In this document: piece after piece, positions 8,248-16,024 of the stretch
How the letters are laid out: each line of letters begins with the position of its first letter
How positions within the stretch are numbered: the first letter of the stretch is position 1
From: Streptomyces luteolus
GTDB taxonomy: Bacteria > Actinomycetota > Actinomycetes > Streptomycetales > Streptomycetaceae
NCBI RefSeq assembly: GCF_029968015.1
Contig: NZ_JASCIS010000016.1
Coordinates: 111,372 to 175,371 of the forward strand
Direction: 5' to 3'
DNA: 64,000 nucleotides
Translations under genes and position numbers: made by a program
The notes under the pieces: model-generated
What the model saw: only the letters and a program-made list of their open reading frames with translations
What the model was told of the DNA's origin: nothing
The model's database searches: none

Positions 8248-8958
8248 ATGACGCGTGGGCCACATGCAAGCAAGACGTACGAGACCGCGCTGACGGTGAC
8301 CGCCGACGGCCTGCCCGAGTGGCTGGAGCCGGTGGCGCACGCCGCCGCCACGGTGCGCCCGACCGAGCTGAGCCGCTTCCTGCCGCCCGAGAACGGCGAG
8401 GGCAGGCAGTCCGCCGTGCTGATCCTGTTCGGCGCCGGCACCCCCGAGACGGGGCCCGAGCTGCTGCTGATGGAGCGGTCCAGCGCGCTGCGCTCGCACG
8501 CCGGCCAGCCGTCCTTCCCCGGCGGCTCCCTCGACCCGGAGGACGGCGACCCGCAGACCACCGGCCCGCTGCGCGCCGCGCTGCGCGAGGCGGAGGAGGA
8601 GACCGGCCTCGACCCGTCCGGCGTGCAGATCTTCGGCGTGCTCCCGAAGCTGTACATCCCGGTGAGCGGATTCGTCGTCACCCCCGTACTCGCCTGGTGG
8701 CGGCGGCCGAGCCCGGTCGGCGTCGTCGATCCGGCCGAGACCGCGCGCGTCTTCACGGTCCCGGTGGCCCATCTCACGGACCCGGAGAACCGTGTGACGG
8801 CCGTGCACCCGCGGGGACACAAGGGGCCGGCGTTCCTCGTGGGATCCGCTCTGGTCTGGGGTTTCACGGCCGGAATCATCGACCGGCTCATGCATTTCGC
8901 CGGCTGGGAGAGACCCTGGGACCGCTCCAACGAGGTCCCTCTCGACTGGCACGCATGA
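8248..8958 (+). CDS. NUDIX hydrolase, CoA pyrophosphatase type
   Basis: 236-residue NUDIX protein. The box runs from GGSLDPEDGD to LREAEEETGLDP (GX5EX7REAxEETG, near residues 93-115). Just before it, LLLMERSSALRSHAGQPSFPGG is the signature of CoA pyrophosphatases (NudL/Nudt7 group), which split CoA to 3',5'-ADP and phosphopantetheine. ATG 8248 was chosen; an upstream ATG at 8218 is in frame but adds unrelated residues. Lies between nth and the MarP-like protease, as in mycobacteria. Confidence 0.88.
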   Translation: MTRGPHASKTYETALTVTADGLPEWLEPVAHAAATVRPTELSRFLPPENGEGRQSAVLILFGAGTPETGPELLLMERSSALRSHAGQPSFPGGSLDPEDGDPQTTGPLRAALREAEEETGLDPSGVQIFGVLPKLYIPVSGFVVTPVLAWWRRPSPVGVVDPAETARVFTVPVAHLTDPENRVTAVHPRGHKGPAFLVGSALVWGFTAGIIDRLMHFAGWERPWDRSNEVPLDWHA

Positions 8959-9072
8959 CAGGCTTGGCCCCCGTGCCGCGCGGGCGGACCCACTGCGGGA
9001 CGGACCACAGCGGGCGCACGCGAACCAGGGCACGGAACGGGGACGGACAGATGCGAGGCGAGGACTGAATCG

Positions 9073-10272
9073 GTGAACGTGCTGGACATACTGCTGCTCG
9101 TCGCCGCCGTGTGGTTCGCCATCGTCGGGTACCGCCAGGGCTTCGTCGTCGGCATCCTCTCGGTGATCGGCTTCCTCGGCGGCGGTCTCGTCGCCGTGTA
9201 CGTACTGCCGGTGATCTGGGACGCCCTCACCGACGAGCAGGAAGTGGGCACGACGGCCGCGGTCGTCGCCGTCGTCGTGGTGATCGTCTGCGCCTCCGTC
9301 GGCCAGGCCTTCACGACGCATCTGGGCAACAAGCTCCGCAGATACATCACCTGGTCCCCGGCCCGCGCCCTGGACGCCACCGGCGGCGCCCTCGTCAACG
9401 TCGTGGCGATGCTCCTCGTCGCCTGGCTGATCGGCTCCGCCCTGGCCGGTACGACACTGCCCACGCTCGGCAAGGAGGTGCGCAACTCCAAGGTGCTGCA
9501 GGGCGTCTCCGCGGCGCTGCCCAGCCAGGCCAGCACCTGGTTCGCGGACTTCTCCTCCGTCCTCGCGCAGAACGGCTTCCCGCAGGTCTTCAGCCCGTTC
9601 TCCAACGAGCCGATCACCGAGGTCCGGCCGCCCGACCCGAAGCTGCGCAACAGCCCCGTCGCGGAGCGCGCCAAGGACTCCATCGTCAAGGTGATGGGCA
9701 CGGCCACGAGCTGCAACAAGGTCCTGGAAGGCACCGGCTTCGTCTTCGACCAGCGCCGCGTGATGACCAACGCGCACGTGGTCGGCGGGGTCGACGAGCC
9801 CACGGTCCAGATCGGCGGCGAGGGCAGGCGGTACGACGCGACGGTCGTGCTCTACGACTGGGAGCGCGACATCGCCGTACTGGACGTGCCCGACCTGCGG
9901 GCCAGGCCGCTGGAGTTCACCGACGAGGACGCGACGAGCGGCGACGGCGCGATCGTCGCGGGCTTCCCGGAGAACGGCGCGTACGACGTCCGCTCCGCCC
10001 GCGTCCGCGGCCGCATCAACGCCAACGGCCCGGACATCTACCACCGCGACACCGTCCGCCGCGACGTCTACTCGCTGTACGCGACGGTCCGTCAGGGCAA
10101 CTCCGGCGGCCCGCTGCTCACCCCGGACGGCAAGGTCTACGGCGTGGTCTTCGCCAAGTCCCTCGACGACCCCGAGACCGGGTACGCGCTGACCGCCGAC
10201 GAGGTCCGTACGGACATCAGGCTCGGCCGCACGGCGAACCAGCAGGTCGACACGGAAGGCTGCGCCCTCTGA
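9073..10272 (+). CDS. MarP-like periplasmic serine protease with CvpA membrane domain
   Basis: 399 residues starting at GTG. The first roughly 165 residues form a CvpA-like domain of four membrane helices (LDILLLVAAVWFAIVGYRQGF, and three more). The rest is a chymotrypsin-fold protease outside the membrane, with His235 (TNAHVV), Asp266 (ERDIAVL) and Ser344 (QGNSGGPL); the family's cysteine pair seems kept (ATSCNK and the C-terminal EGCAL). Mycobacterial MarP, which senses acid or oxidative stress, has its triad at almost the same residue numbers and sits in the same gene order. Substrate here unknown. Confidence 0.92.
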   Translation: MNVLDILLLVAAVWFAIVGYRQGFVVGILSVIGFLGGGLVAVYVLPVIWDALTDEQEVGTTAAVVAVVVVIVCASVGQAFTTHLGNKLRRYITWSPARALDATGGALVNVVAMLLVAWLIGSALAGTTLPTLGKEVRNSKVLQGVSAALPSQASTWFADFSSVLAQNGFPQVFSPFSNEPITEVRPPDPKLRNSPVAERAKDSIVKVMGTATSCNKVLEGTGFVFDQRRVMTNAHVVGGVDEPTVQIGGEGRRYDATVVLYDWERDIAVLDVPDLRARPLEFTDEDATSGDGAIVAGFPENGAYDVRSARVRGRINANGPDIYHRDTVRRDVYSLYATVRQGNSGGPLLTPDGKVYGVVFAKSLDDPETGYALTADEVRTDIRLGRTANQQVDTEGCAL

Positions 10273-10308
10273 GGCGCTGAGCGGGTCGCCGCGGGCCGGC
10301 CGGACCGG

Positions 10309-10500
10309 TCAGTCGCGAGTGGTGTGCCGCAGCCGCGCCGAGACCCAGCGGGCCCTGCGGCGGAGGATGCGGGGAATCCCCATGCCCGCTTGCGCGGGGT
10401 GCTCGGGCCGGCCCGACGGGCCACCCCTCTGCTGAGAGCTCAGCGCTGCGGCCGAGCGGCGATTGCGTGCTGCGTCACTGTAGTCGTGCGTCCAGCCCAT
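10309..10500 (-). CDS. Possible small basic protein
   Basis: 63 codons beginning MGWTHDYSDAARNRRSA and ending WVSARLRHTTRD, with Arg-rich helices and G/C-biased third positions. It lies just downstream of the epoxide-hydrolase-like gene on the same strand and overlaps nothing. There is no clear ribosome site before ATG 10500, so it may be a chance frame. No domain recognised. The rest of 10273-10662 shows no other gene. Confidence 0.45.
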   Translation of the reverse strand: MGWTHDYSDAARNRRSAAALSSQQRGGPSGRPEHPAQAGMGIPRILRRRARWVSARLRHTTRD

Positions 10501-10662
10501 ACCGGGACGTCTGCCCGTGGCTCATGGTCGGTAACCGCACCGGCCGCCCCCAATTGGCCTATGCGCCGGGCAAGTGGCCGTTCGAAGAACGGCAGTTCGC
10601 TTCCGCGGTGCGGTAGAGCGACCACCCCGAACGGCCGTCCGGCTCCCTACCGGTCCTGCTCC

Positions 10663-11619
10663 CTACCGGTCCGGCTCCGGGTCCTGCAGCCAGTTCACCA
10701 GCTCCGTGGAGAACGCGACAGGGTCCTCCTCGTGCGGAAAGTGCCCGAGCCCGTCGAACAGCCGCCAGCGGTAGGGCGCTTCGACGTACTCACCCGAGCC
10801 CGCCGCGCTGCGCGTACGCATCACCGGGTCGAGCGAGCCGTGCAGATGCAGCGTCGGCACCCGCACCGGCCGCTTCATCCGCCGGTTGAACTGGATCCCG
10901 TCGGGCCGCGCGAGCGAGCGCACCATCCAGCGGTACGGCTCGATCGAGCAGTGCGCCGTCGACGGAATGCACATCGCCCGCCGGTACGTCTCCACCGCGT
11001 CGTCCTCCGGCAGCCGAGGCCCCGACCAGTCCCGCATCAGCCGGCCCACCAAGGCCCCGTCGTCCGCGACCAGTTGACGCTCCGGCAGCCACGGCCGCTG
11101 AAAGCCCCACACGTACGAACCGGCGGCGGTCTGCTTGACGTCGGAGAGCATCGCCGAGCGCCAGCGGCGCGGGTGCGGCATCGAGGAGACCGCGAGCCGG
11201 CGCACCAGCTTGGGCCGCATCACGGCCGCCGTCCACGCGAGATAGCCGCCGAGGTCATGGCCGACGAGCGCCGCGTCCGGCTCGCCGAGCGAGCGGACCA
11301 CACCGGTGATGTCGAGTGCGAGGTTCGCCGGGTCGTAGCCGCGCGGGGTGCGGTCGCTGCCGCCCACCCCGCGCAGATCCATCGCGACGGCCCGGAAACC
11401 CGCGTCGGCCAGGGCCGTCAGCTGGTGCCGCCACGTCCACCAGAACTGCGGGAAGCCGTGCAGCAGCAGCACGAGTGGCCCGTCGCCGACCTCCGCGATG
11501 TGGAAACGCGCGCCGTTGGCCGCCACGTCCCGGTGGATCACCTCCCGGTCGCCGGGGATGTCGATCCGTACGACCGAGGGCGGAGGGGAGGATGCGGCAG
11601 GTGTGGCGGGTTCCGTCAT
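10663..11619 (-). CDS. Alpha/beta hydrolase, epoxide-hydrolase-like
   Basis: 318-residue alpha/beta hydrolase. Oxyanion-hole motif LLLHGFPQFWWTWRHQ, nucleophile elbow LVGHDLGGYLAW (Asp nucleophile, as in epoxide hydrolases and dehalogenases), and a final catalytic His in GLGHFPHEEDP. The HGFP...W pattern favours epoxide hydrolase; mycobacterial EphE is the positional counterpart. The start codon (ATG 11619) overlaps the stop of the holin-like gene by ATGA (11616-11619); an ORF extension further upstream would run through that gene and is rejected. Natural substrate unknown. Confidence 0.88.
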   Translation of the reverse strand: MTEPATPAASSPPPSVVRIDIPGDREVIHRDVAANGARFHIAEVGDGPLVLLLHGFPQFWWTWRHQLTALADAGFRAVAMDLRGVGGSDRTPRGYDPANLALDITGVVRSLGEPDAALVGHDLGGYLAWTAAVMRPKLVRRLAVSSMPHPRRWRSAMLSDVKQTAAGSYVWGFQRPWLPERQLVADDGALVGRLMRDWSGPRLPEDDAVETYRRAMCIPSTAHCSIEPYRWMVRSLARPDGIQFNRRMKRPVRVPTLHLHGSLDPVMRTRSAAGSGEYVEAPYRWRLFDGLGHFPHEEDPVAFSTELVNWLQDPEPDR

Positions 11620-12107
11620 GAGGACGAGCGTGCCACAGGCGTCGCGTCCGCAGCTTTGTCCATGCTCAGGCCACTGGTCGCAGCGGGGACGGGACGCGGA
11701 TGCGGCTTGACGTTCTGCAGGACGGCAGCCGTCTCCTTGGCCGAAGCGACCGTCTTCTGCGGGCCCTTGCCCTTCTTCGCCTTCTTGAACATGACGAGCC
11801 CGATCAGCGCGAGCAGCGCCGCGACGAGCACATTGGCGGCGAAGGAGAGCAGGAAGCAGACGGACAGGTGCCAGCCGCTCCACGCCCGGATGCCGTACGC
11901 CAGGGCGAAGCTGAGCATCGGCAGCGAGAAGATCAGCACGGCCACGGCCGCGATGAACGCACCGCTGCCCATTCCGGCTCGCTTGACGTCCTGCCGCAGT
12001 TGAGCCTTGGCCAGGGCGATCTCGTCGTGCACCAGTGCGGACATCTCGGCGGTCGCCGAGGCGACCAGCTGCCCGAGGCTGCGGTCGGCGCCATCGGCTG
12101 CGCTCAT
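11616..12107 (-). CDS. Phage-holin-superfamily (Actinobacterial holin-X) membrane protein
   Basis: 163 residues. N-terminal amphipathic region SLGQLVASATAEMSALVHDEIALAKAQLRQD, then two hydrophobic hairpin helices (GAFIAAVAVLIFSLPMLSFAL and the stretch FLLSFAANVLVAALLALIG), then a basic, disordered tail. This is the pattern of the DUF1469/holin_3_6 family. Despite the family name these chromosomal proteins are not known to be lytic. It precedes and overlaps the epoxide-hydrolase-like gene, as in mycobacteria (Rv3669-ephE, recalled). Confidence 0.85.
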   Translation of the reverse strand: MSAADGADRSLGQLVASATAEMSALVHDEIALAKAQLRQDVKRAGMGSGAFIAAVAVLIFSLPMLSFALAYGIRAWSGWHLSVCFLLSFAANVLVAALLALIGLVMFKKAKKGKGPQKTVASAKETAAVLQNVKPHPRPVPAATSGLSMDKAADATPVARSSS

Positions 12108-12181
12108 CGCTGTCTCCCTCTGCTTTTCTCGACGGTGGCTGTCTGTACCGGCGCCCTGTTGTTGCAGCGGCCTGTGTCAGA

Positions 12182-13588
12182 TCATGCCGGACGGTCGCCC
12201 TGCTCGCTTCCCCCGGTGGTCAGTTCGGCGATACGGCGGTGTTCGGCGGCCCTCTTCTCGAGGATCTCGGCCATCCGGAGGTGGTACTCGGGGGAGTCCT
12301 GCTCGTAGATGTCGGGGATGCCGGAGTGGTCCTCGTCGCGCTCCTCTTCCTCCCACAGCTTGCGGTACTTGGCGTTGCGCAGCCTGAGCAGGACGGCCGC
12401 GAGGAAGGCGGCGATCAGGGAGCCGATGAGGACGGCGGCCTTGATCTCGTCGGTCATCGTCTCGTCGCCCACGAAGGCGAGTTCGCCGATGAGCAGTGAG
12501 ACGGTGAAGCCGATGCCGGCGAGTGTGGAGATGGCGAAGACGTCCGGCCAGGCCAGTTCGTCGCTGAGCGAGGCGCGGGTGAAGCGGGTGGCGAGCCAGG
12601 TGCCGCCGAAGATGCCGAAGGCCTTGCCGAGGACGAGGCCGAGGACCACGCCGAGCGTCTCGGGCTGCGTGAAGACATCGCCGAGCGCGCCGCCGGAGAT
12701 GCCGACGCCGGCGGAGAACAGGGCGAACAGCGGTACCGCGAGACCGGCGGAGAGCGGTCGCACCAGGTGCTCGATGTGCTCGCCGGGGGAGTGCTCCTCG
12801 TCGTCCCGTCGGCTGCAGCGCAGCATCAGGCCCATGGCGACACCGGCGATGGTGGCGTGGACGCCGCTGTTGTACATCAGGCCCCAGATGACCAGGGCGA
12901 GCGGGAGGTAGATGTACCAGCCGCGGACGCCCTTGCGGAGCAGCAGCCAGAAGACGACGAGGCCCGCGACGGCGCCGCCGAGCGCGGCGAAGTTCAGGTC
13001 GCTGGTGAAGAACACCGCGATGATCATGATCGCGAAGAGGTCGTCGACGACGGCAAGGGTGAGCAGGAACGCCCGCAGTGCCGACGGCAGCGACGTGCCG
13101 AGCACCGCGAGGACGGCGAGGGCGAACGCGATGTCGGTGGCGGTCGGCACGGCCCAGCCGTCCATCGACCCGCCCCCGGCCACGTTCGTGAGGACGTACA
13201 CGAGGGCCGGGACGGCCATACCGCAGATCGCGGCGACGACCGGCAGGATCGCGGCCTTGGGGTCGCGCAGGTCGCCGGCGACCAGTTCTCGCTTGAGTTC
13301 GACACCGGCGACGAAGAAGAAGACGGCGAGGAGTCCGTCGGCGGCCCAGTGCTGGACGCTCAGGTCCAGGCCGAGCGCCGAGGGGCCGATGTGGAAGTTC
13401 CTGACGGTCTCATAGCTGTCGCTCAGCGGGGTGTTGGCCCAGACCAGGGCGGCGACCGCGGCGACCAGGAGGAGCACGCCGCCGACCGTCTCGGTCCGCA
13501 GCGCGTCGGCTATGTAGGTCCGCTCGGGCAGCGAGAGGCGGCCGAAGGCCTTGCGGTTCTGGTTGGGGGAGTCGGTGTGCGCGCCCAC
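12182..13588 (-). CDS. nhaA: Sodium/proton antiporter NhaA
   Basis: About 468 residues, twelve-helix antiporter. The ion-binding aspartate pair lies in LTLAVVDDLFAIMIIAVFF; other family marks are FFFVAGVELKRELVAGDL, VPTATDIAFALAVLAVLG and GIGFTVSLLIGELAF. A charged cytoplasmic tail of about 60 residues follows the last helix. GTG 13588 is preceded by GGAGG nine bases upstream and gives a short family-like N-terminus; the frame is open to 13672, which would add an unlikely 28 residues. The protein exchanges internal sodium for external protons and supports pH and salt balance. Confidence 0.93.
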   Translation of the reverse strand: MGAHTDSPNQNRKAFGRLSLPERTYIADALRTETVGGVLLLVAAVAALVWANTPLSDSYETVRNFHIGPSALGLDLSVQHWAADGLLAVFFFVAGVELKRELVAGDLRDPKAAILPVVAAICGMAVPALVYVLTNVAGGGSMDGWAVPTATDIAFALAVLAVLGTSLPSALRAFLLTLAVVDDLFAIMIIAVFFTSDLNFAALGGAVAGLVVFWLLLRKGVRGWYIYLPLALVIWGLMYNSGVHATIAGVAMGLMLRCSRRDDEEHSPGEHIEHLVRPLSAGLAVPLFALFSAGVGISGGALGDVFTQPETLGVVLGLVLGKAFGIFGGTWLATRFTRASLSDELAWPDVFAISTLAGIGFTVSLLIGELAFVGDETMTDEIKAAVLIGSLIAAFLAAVLLRLRNAKYRKLWEEEERDEDHSGIPDIYEQDSPEYHLRMAEILEKRAAEHRRIAELTTGGSEQGDRPA

Positions 13589-13759
13589 TGGTGGGGACCT
13601 CCGGTCTCGTTCAGCAACTTGGGTCGTTGAAGCAGTTGCCGACCAGACTTCCCGGCGCACCTTTTGCGTCATTTGCTTTGTCGTGTTCTTGACGCGGCCC
13701 CTACTCTAACCCGGCGGCCACGAGACTGCGTCTGGTGATCCTCACCATACGTACGACGA

Positions 13760-13786
13760 GGGCACCCGGCTCGTCGCCAGGTGCCC
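13760..13786 (-). terminator. Terminator after acs
   Basis: Hairpin with arms GGGCACC (13760-13766) and GGTGCCC (13780-13786), about 90 bases beyond the acs stop on its coding strand. Between it and the stop is a 23-base direct repeat in two copies at 13828 and 13852 (cgtacgcggaatggtgcttc...), of no known role. Confidence 0.65.
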
Positions 13787-13874
13787 TCCGGGGATGTACG
13801 CGGTCGGTCTCCGTGCGGGCGGCCGTCCGTACGCGGAATGGTGCTTCGGGCCGTACGCGGAATGGTGCTTCGGG

Positions 13875-15830
13875 TCAGTCCTCGGAGCCCGCCGAGGGCA
13901 GCTTGGTCTGGATCAGGTCCATGACCGAGGAGTCGGTCAGCGTGGTGACGTCTCCCAGCTCGCGGTTCTCCGCGACGTCCCGCAGCAGGCGCCGCATGAT
14001 CTTCCCGGAGCGGGTCTTGGGCAGCTCGGCCACCGGCAGGATCCGCCTGGGCTTGGCGATCGGGCCGAGGGTGGCGCCGACGTGGTTGCGCAGCTCGCCG
14101 ATCAGGTCCTCGGACTCGTCCGCTCCGCCGCGCAGGATCACGAACGCGACGATGGCCTGGCCGGTGGTCTCGTCGGCGGCGCCCACCACGGCGGCCTCGG
14201 CGACCGAGGGGTGCGACACGAGCGCCGACTCCACCTCGGTGGTCGAGATGTTGTGGCCGGACACCAGCATCACGTCGTCCACCCGGCCGAGCAGCCAGAC
14301 GTCTCCGTCCTCGTCCTTCTTCGCCCCGTCACCGGCGAAGTACATGCCCTCGAAACGCGACCAGTACGTGTCGAGGAACCGCTGGTCGTCACCCCAGATG
14401 GTGCGCAGCATCGACGGCCACGGCTCGGTCAGGACGAGATAGCCACCGCAGCCGTCCGGGACCTCGTTCGCCTCGTCGTCCACGACGGTGGCGGAGATGC
14501 CCGGCAGTGCGCGCTGGGCGCTTCCCGGCTTCGTCTCGGTGACACCGGGCAGCGGCGAGATCATCATCGCGCCGGTCTCGGTCTGCCACCAGGTGTCCAC
14601 GATGGGGCATGTGTCGGCGCCGATGTGCTTGCGGTACCAGATCCACGCCTCGGGGTTGATCGGCTCACCGACCGAGCCCAGGACCCGCAGCGAGGACAGG
14701 TCGAACTTGGCGGGGATGTCGTCGCCCCACTTCATGAACGTACGGATCGCGGTGGGCGCGGTGTAGAGGATCGTGACGCCGTACTTCTGGACGATCTCCC
14801 AGAAACGGCCCTGGTGCGGGGTGTCCGGGGTGCCCTCGTACATGACCTGCGTCGCGCCGTTGGCCAGCGGTCCGTACACGATGTACGAGTGGCCGGTGAC
14901 CCAGCCGACGTCGGCCGTGCACCAGTAGACGTCGGACTCCGGCTTGAGGTCGAAGACGGCGTGGTGGGTGTACGCGGCCTGCGTCAGGTAGCCACCGGAG
15001 GTGTGCAGGATGCCCTTCGGCTTACCCGTCGTCCCCGAGGTGTAGAGGATGAACAGGGGCTGCTCGGCGTCGAACGCCTCCGGCGTGTGCTCGGCGCTCT
15101 GCCGTCCGACCGCATCGTGCCACCAGACGTCGCGGCCCTCGGTCCACTCGACCTCCTGGCCGGTGCGGCGGACGACGAGGACGTGCTCCACGTTCTCCAC
15201 GCGCGTGAGGGCCTCGTCGACGGCGGGCTTGAGGGCGGCGGGCTTGCCGCGGCGGTAGCCGCCGTCGGAGGTGATGACGACCTTGGCGTCGGCGTCCTCG
15301 ATGCGCTTGGCGATGGCGTCCGCGGAGAAGCCGCCGAAGACGACGGAGTGCGCGGCGCCGATACGGGCGCAGGCCAGCATGGCGACGGCCGTCTCCGGGA
15401 TCATCGGCATGTAGACCGCGACCCGGTCGCCCTTCTGAACGCCCAGCTCAAGGAGGGCGTTCGCGGCGCGCGAGACCTCGTCCTTGAGCTCGGCGTAGGT
15501 GATCGCGCGGCTGTCGCCGGGCTCGCCCTCGAAGTGGATGGCGACCCGGTCCCCGTTGCCGGCCTCGACGTGCCGGTCCACGCAGTTGTACGCGACATTG
15601 AGCCTGCCGTCGGCGAACCACTTCGCGAAGGGCGGGTTCGACCAGTCGAGCGTCTCGGTGGGCTCGGTCGCCCACGTCAGGCGCCGCGCCTGCTCGGCCC
15701 AGAAGCCGAGCCGGTCAGCCTTGGCCTGTTCGTACGCCTCCGCCGTGACGTTGGCGTTCGCGGCCAGTTCGGCGGGGGGTGCGAACCTGCGTTCTTCCTT
15801 GAGCAGGTTGGCCAAGGATTCGTTGCTCAC
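13875..15830 (-). CDS. acs: Acetyl-CoA synthetase
   Basis: 651-residue AMP-forming acetate-CoA ligase, the family's usual length. ATP-binding core YTSGTTGKPKGILHTSGGYL; DTWWQTETGAMMIS acetate/AMP motif; GRVDDVMLVSGHNIST hinge; and PKTRSGKIMRRLLR, whose Lys610 is the catalytic lysine normally silenced by acetylation. GTG 15830 is preceded by GGGAGAT; the longer frame to 15926 reads through sequence without family similarity. Converts acetate, ATP and CoA to acetyl-CoA, AMP and PPi. The regulated lysine suggests control by a Pat/sirtuin pair, not seen in this window. Confidence 0.97.
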   Translation of the reverse strand: MSNESLANLLKEERRFAPPAELAANANVTAEAYEQAKADRLGFWAEQARRLTWATEPTETLDWSNPPFAKWFADGRLNVAYNCVDRHVEAGNGDRVAIHFEGEPGDSRAITYAELKDEVSRAANALLELGVQKGDRVAVYMPMIPETAVAMLACARIGAAHSVVFGGFSADAIAKRIEDADAKVVITSDGGYRRGKPAALKPAVDEALTRVENVEHVLVVRRTGQEVEWTEGRDVWWHDAVGRQSAEHTPEAFDAEQPLFILYTSGTTGKPKGILHTSGGYLTQAAYTHHAVFDLKPESDVYWCTADVGWVTGHSYIVYGPLANGATQVMYEGTPDTPHQGRFWEIVQKYGVTILYTAPTAIRTFMKWGDDIPAKFDLSSLRVLGSVGEPINPEAWIWYRKHIGADTCPIVDTWWQTETGAMMISPLPGVTETKPGSAQRALPGISATVVDDEANEVPDGCGGYLVLTEPWPSMLRTIWGDDQRFLDTYWSRFEGMYFAGDGAKKDEDGDVWLLGRVDDVMLVSGHNISTTEVESALVSHPSVAEAAVVGAADETTGQAIVAFVILRGGADESEDLIGELRNHVGATLGPIAKPRRILPVAELPKTRSGKIMRRLLRDVAENRELGDVTTLTDSSVMDLIQTKLPSAGSED

Positions 15831-15944
15831 GACATCTCCCTTACGGTGCTTTGCCAGGGGGCGACCGTTGTGTTCCAGGCCACAGCTCATCAGACGGGCC
15901 CACCCGGTGACAAGGGCGAGCCGCAAAGTGGTTTAGACCTGTGT

Positions 15945-16020
15945 GGGTGCGGCCCCGGCAGAGCGGGTGCCGCACCCCTGGGCGGGCGGGGAAGGGGAGC
16001 GGCGTGGGCCGCGCCCGCCC
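15945..16020 (-). terminator. Paired hairpins after the SulP-carbonic anhydrase gene
   Basis: Two G+C-rich inverted repeats lie just past the stop at 16025: GGGTGCGG (15945-15952) with CCGCACCC (15970-15977), and GGGCGGGC (15980-15987) with GCCCGCCC (16013-16020). Probably a double, T-tract-free terminator. Confidence 0.6.
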
Positions 16021-16024
16021 GCGC

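Noticed and set aside
11616..12107. Prophage lysis gene
   Set aside because: Although of the holin superfamily, it sits in conserved core gene order with no endolysin or phage genes beside it.
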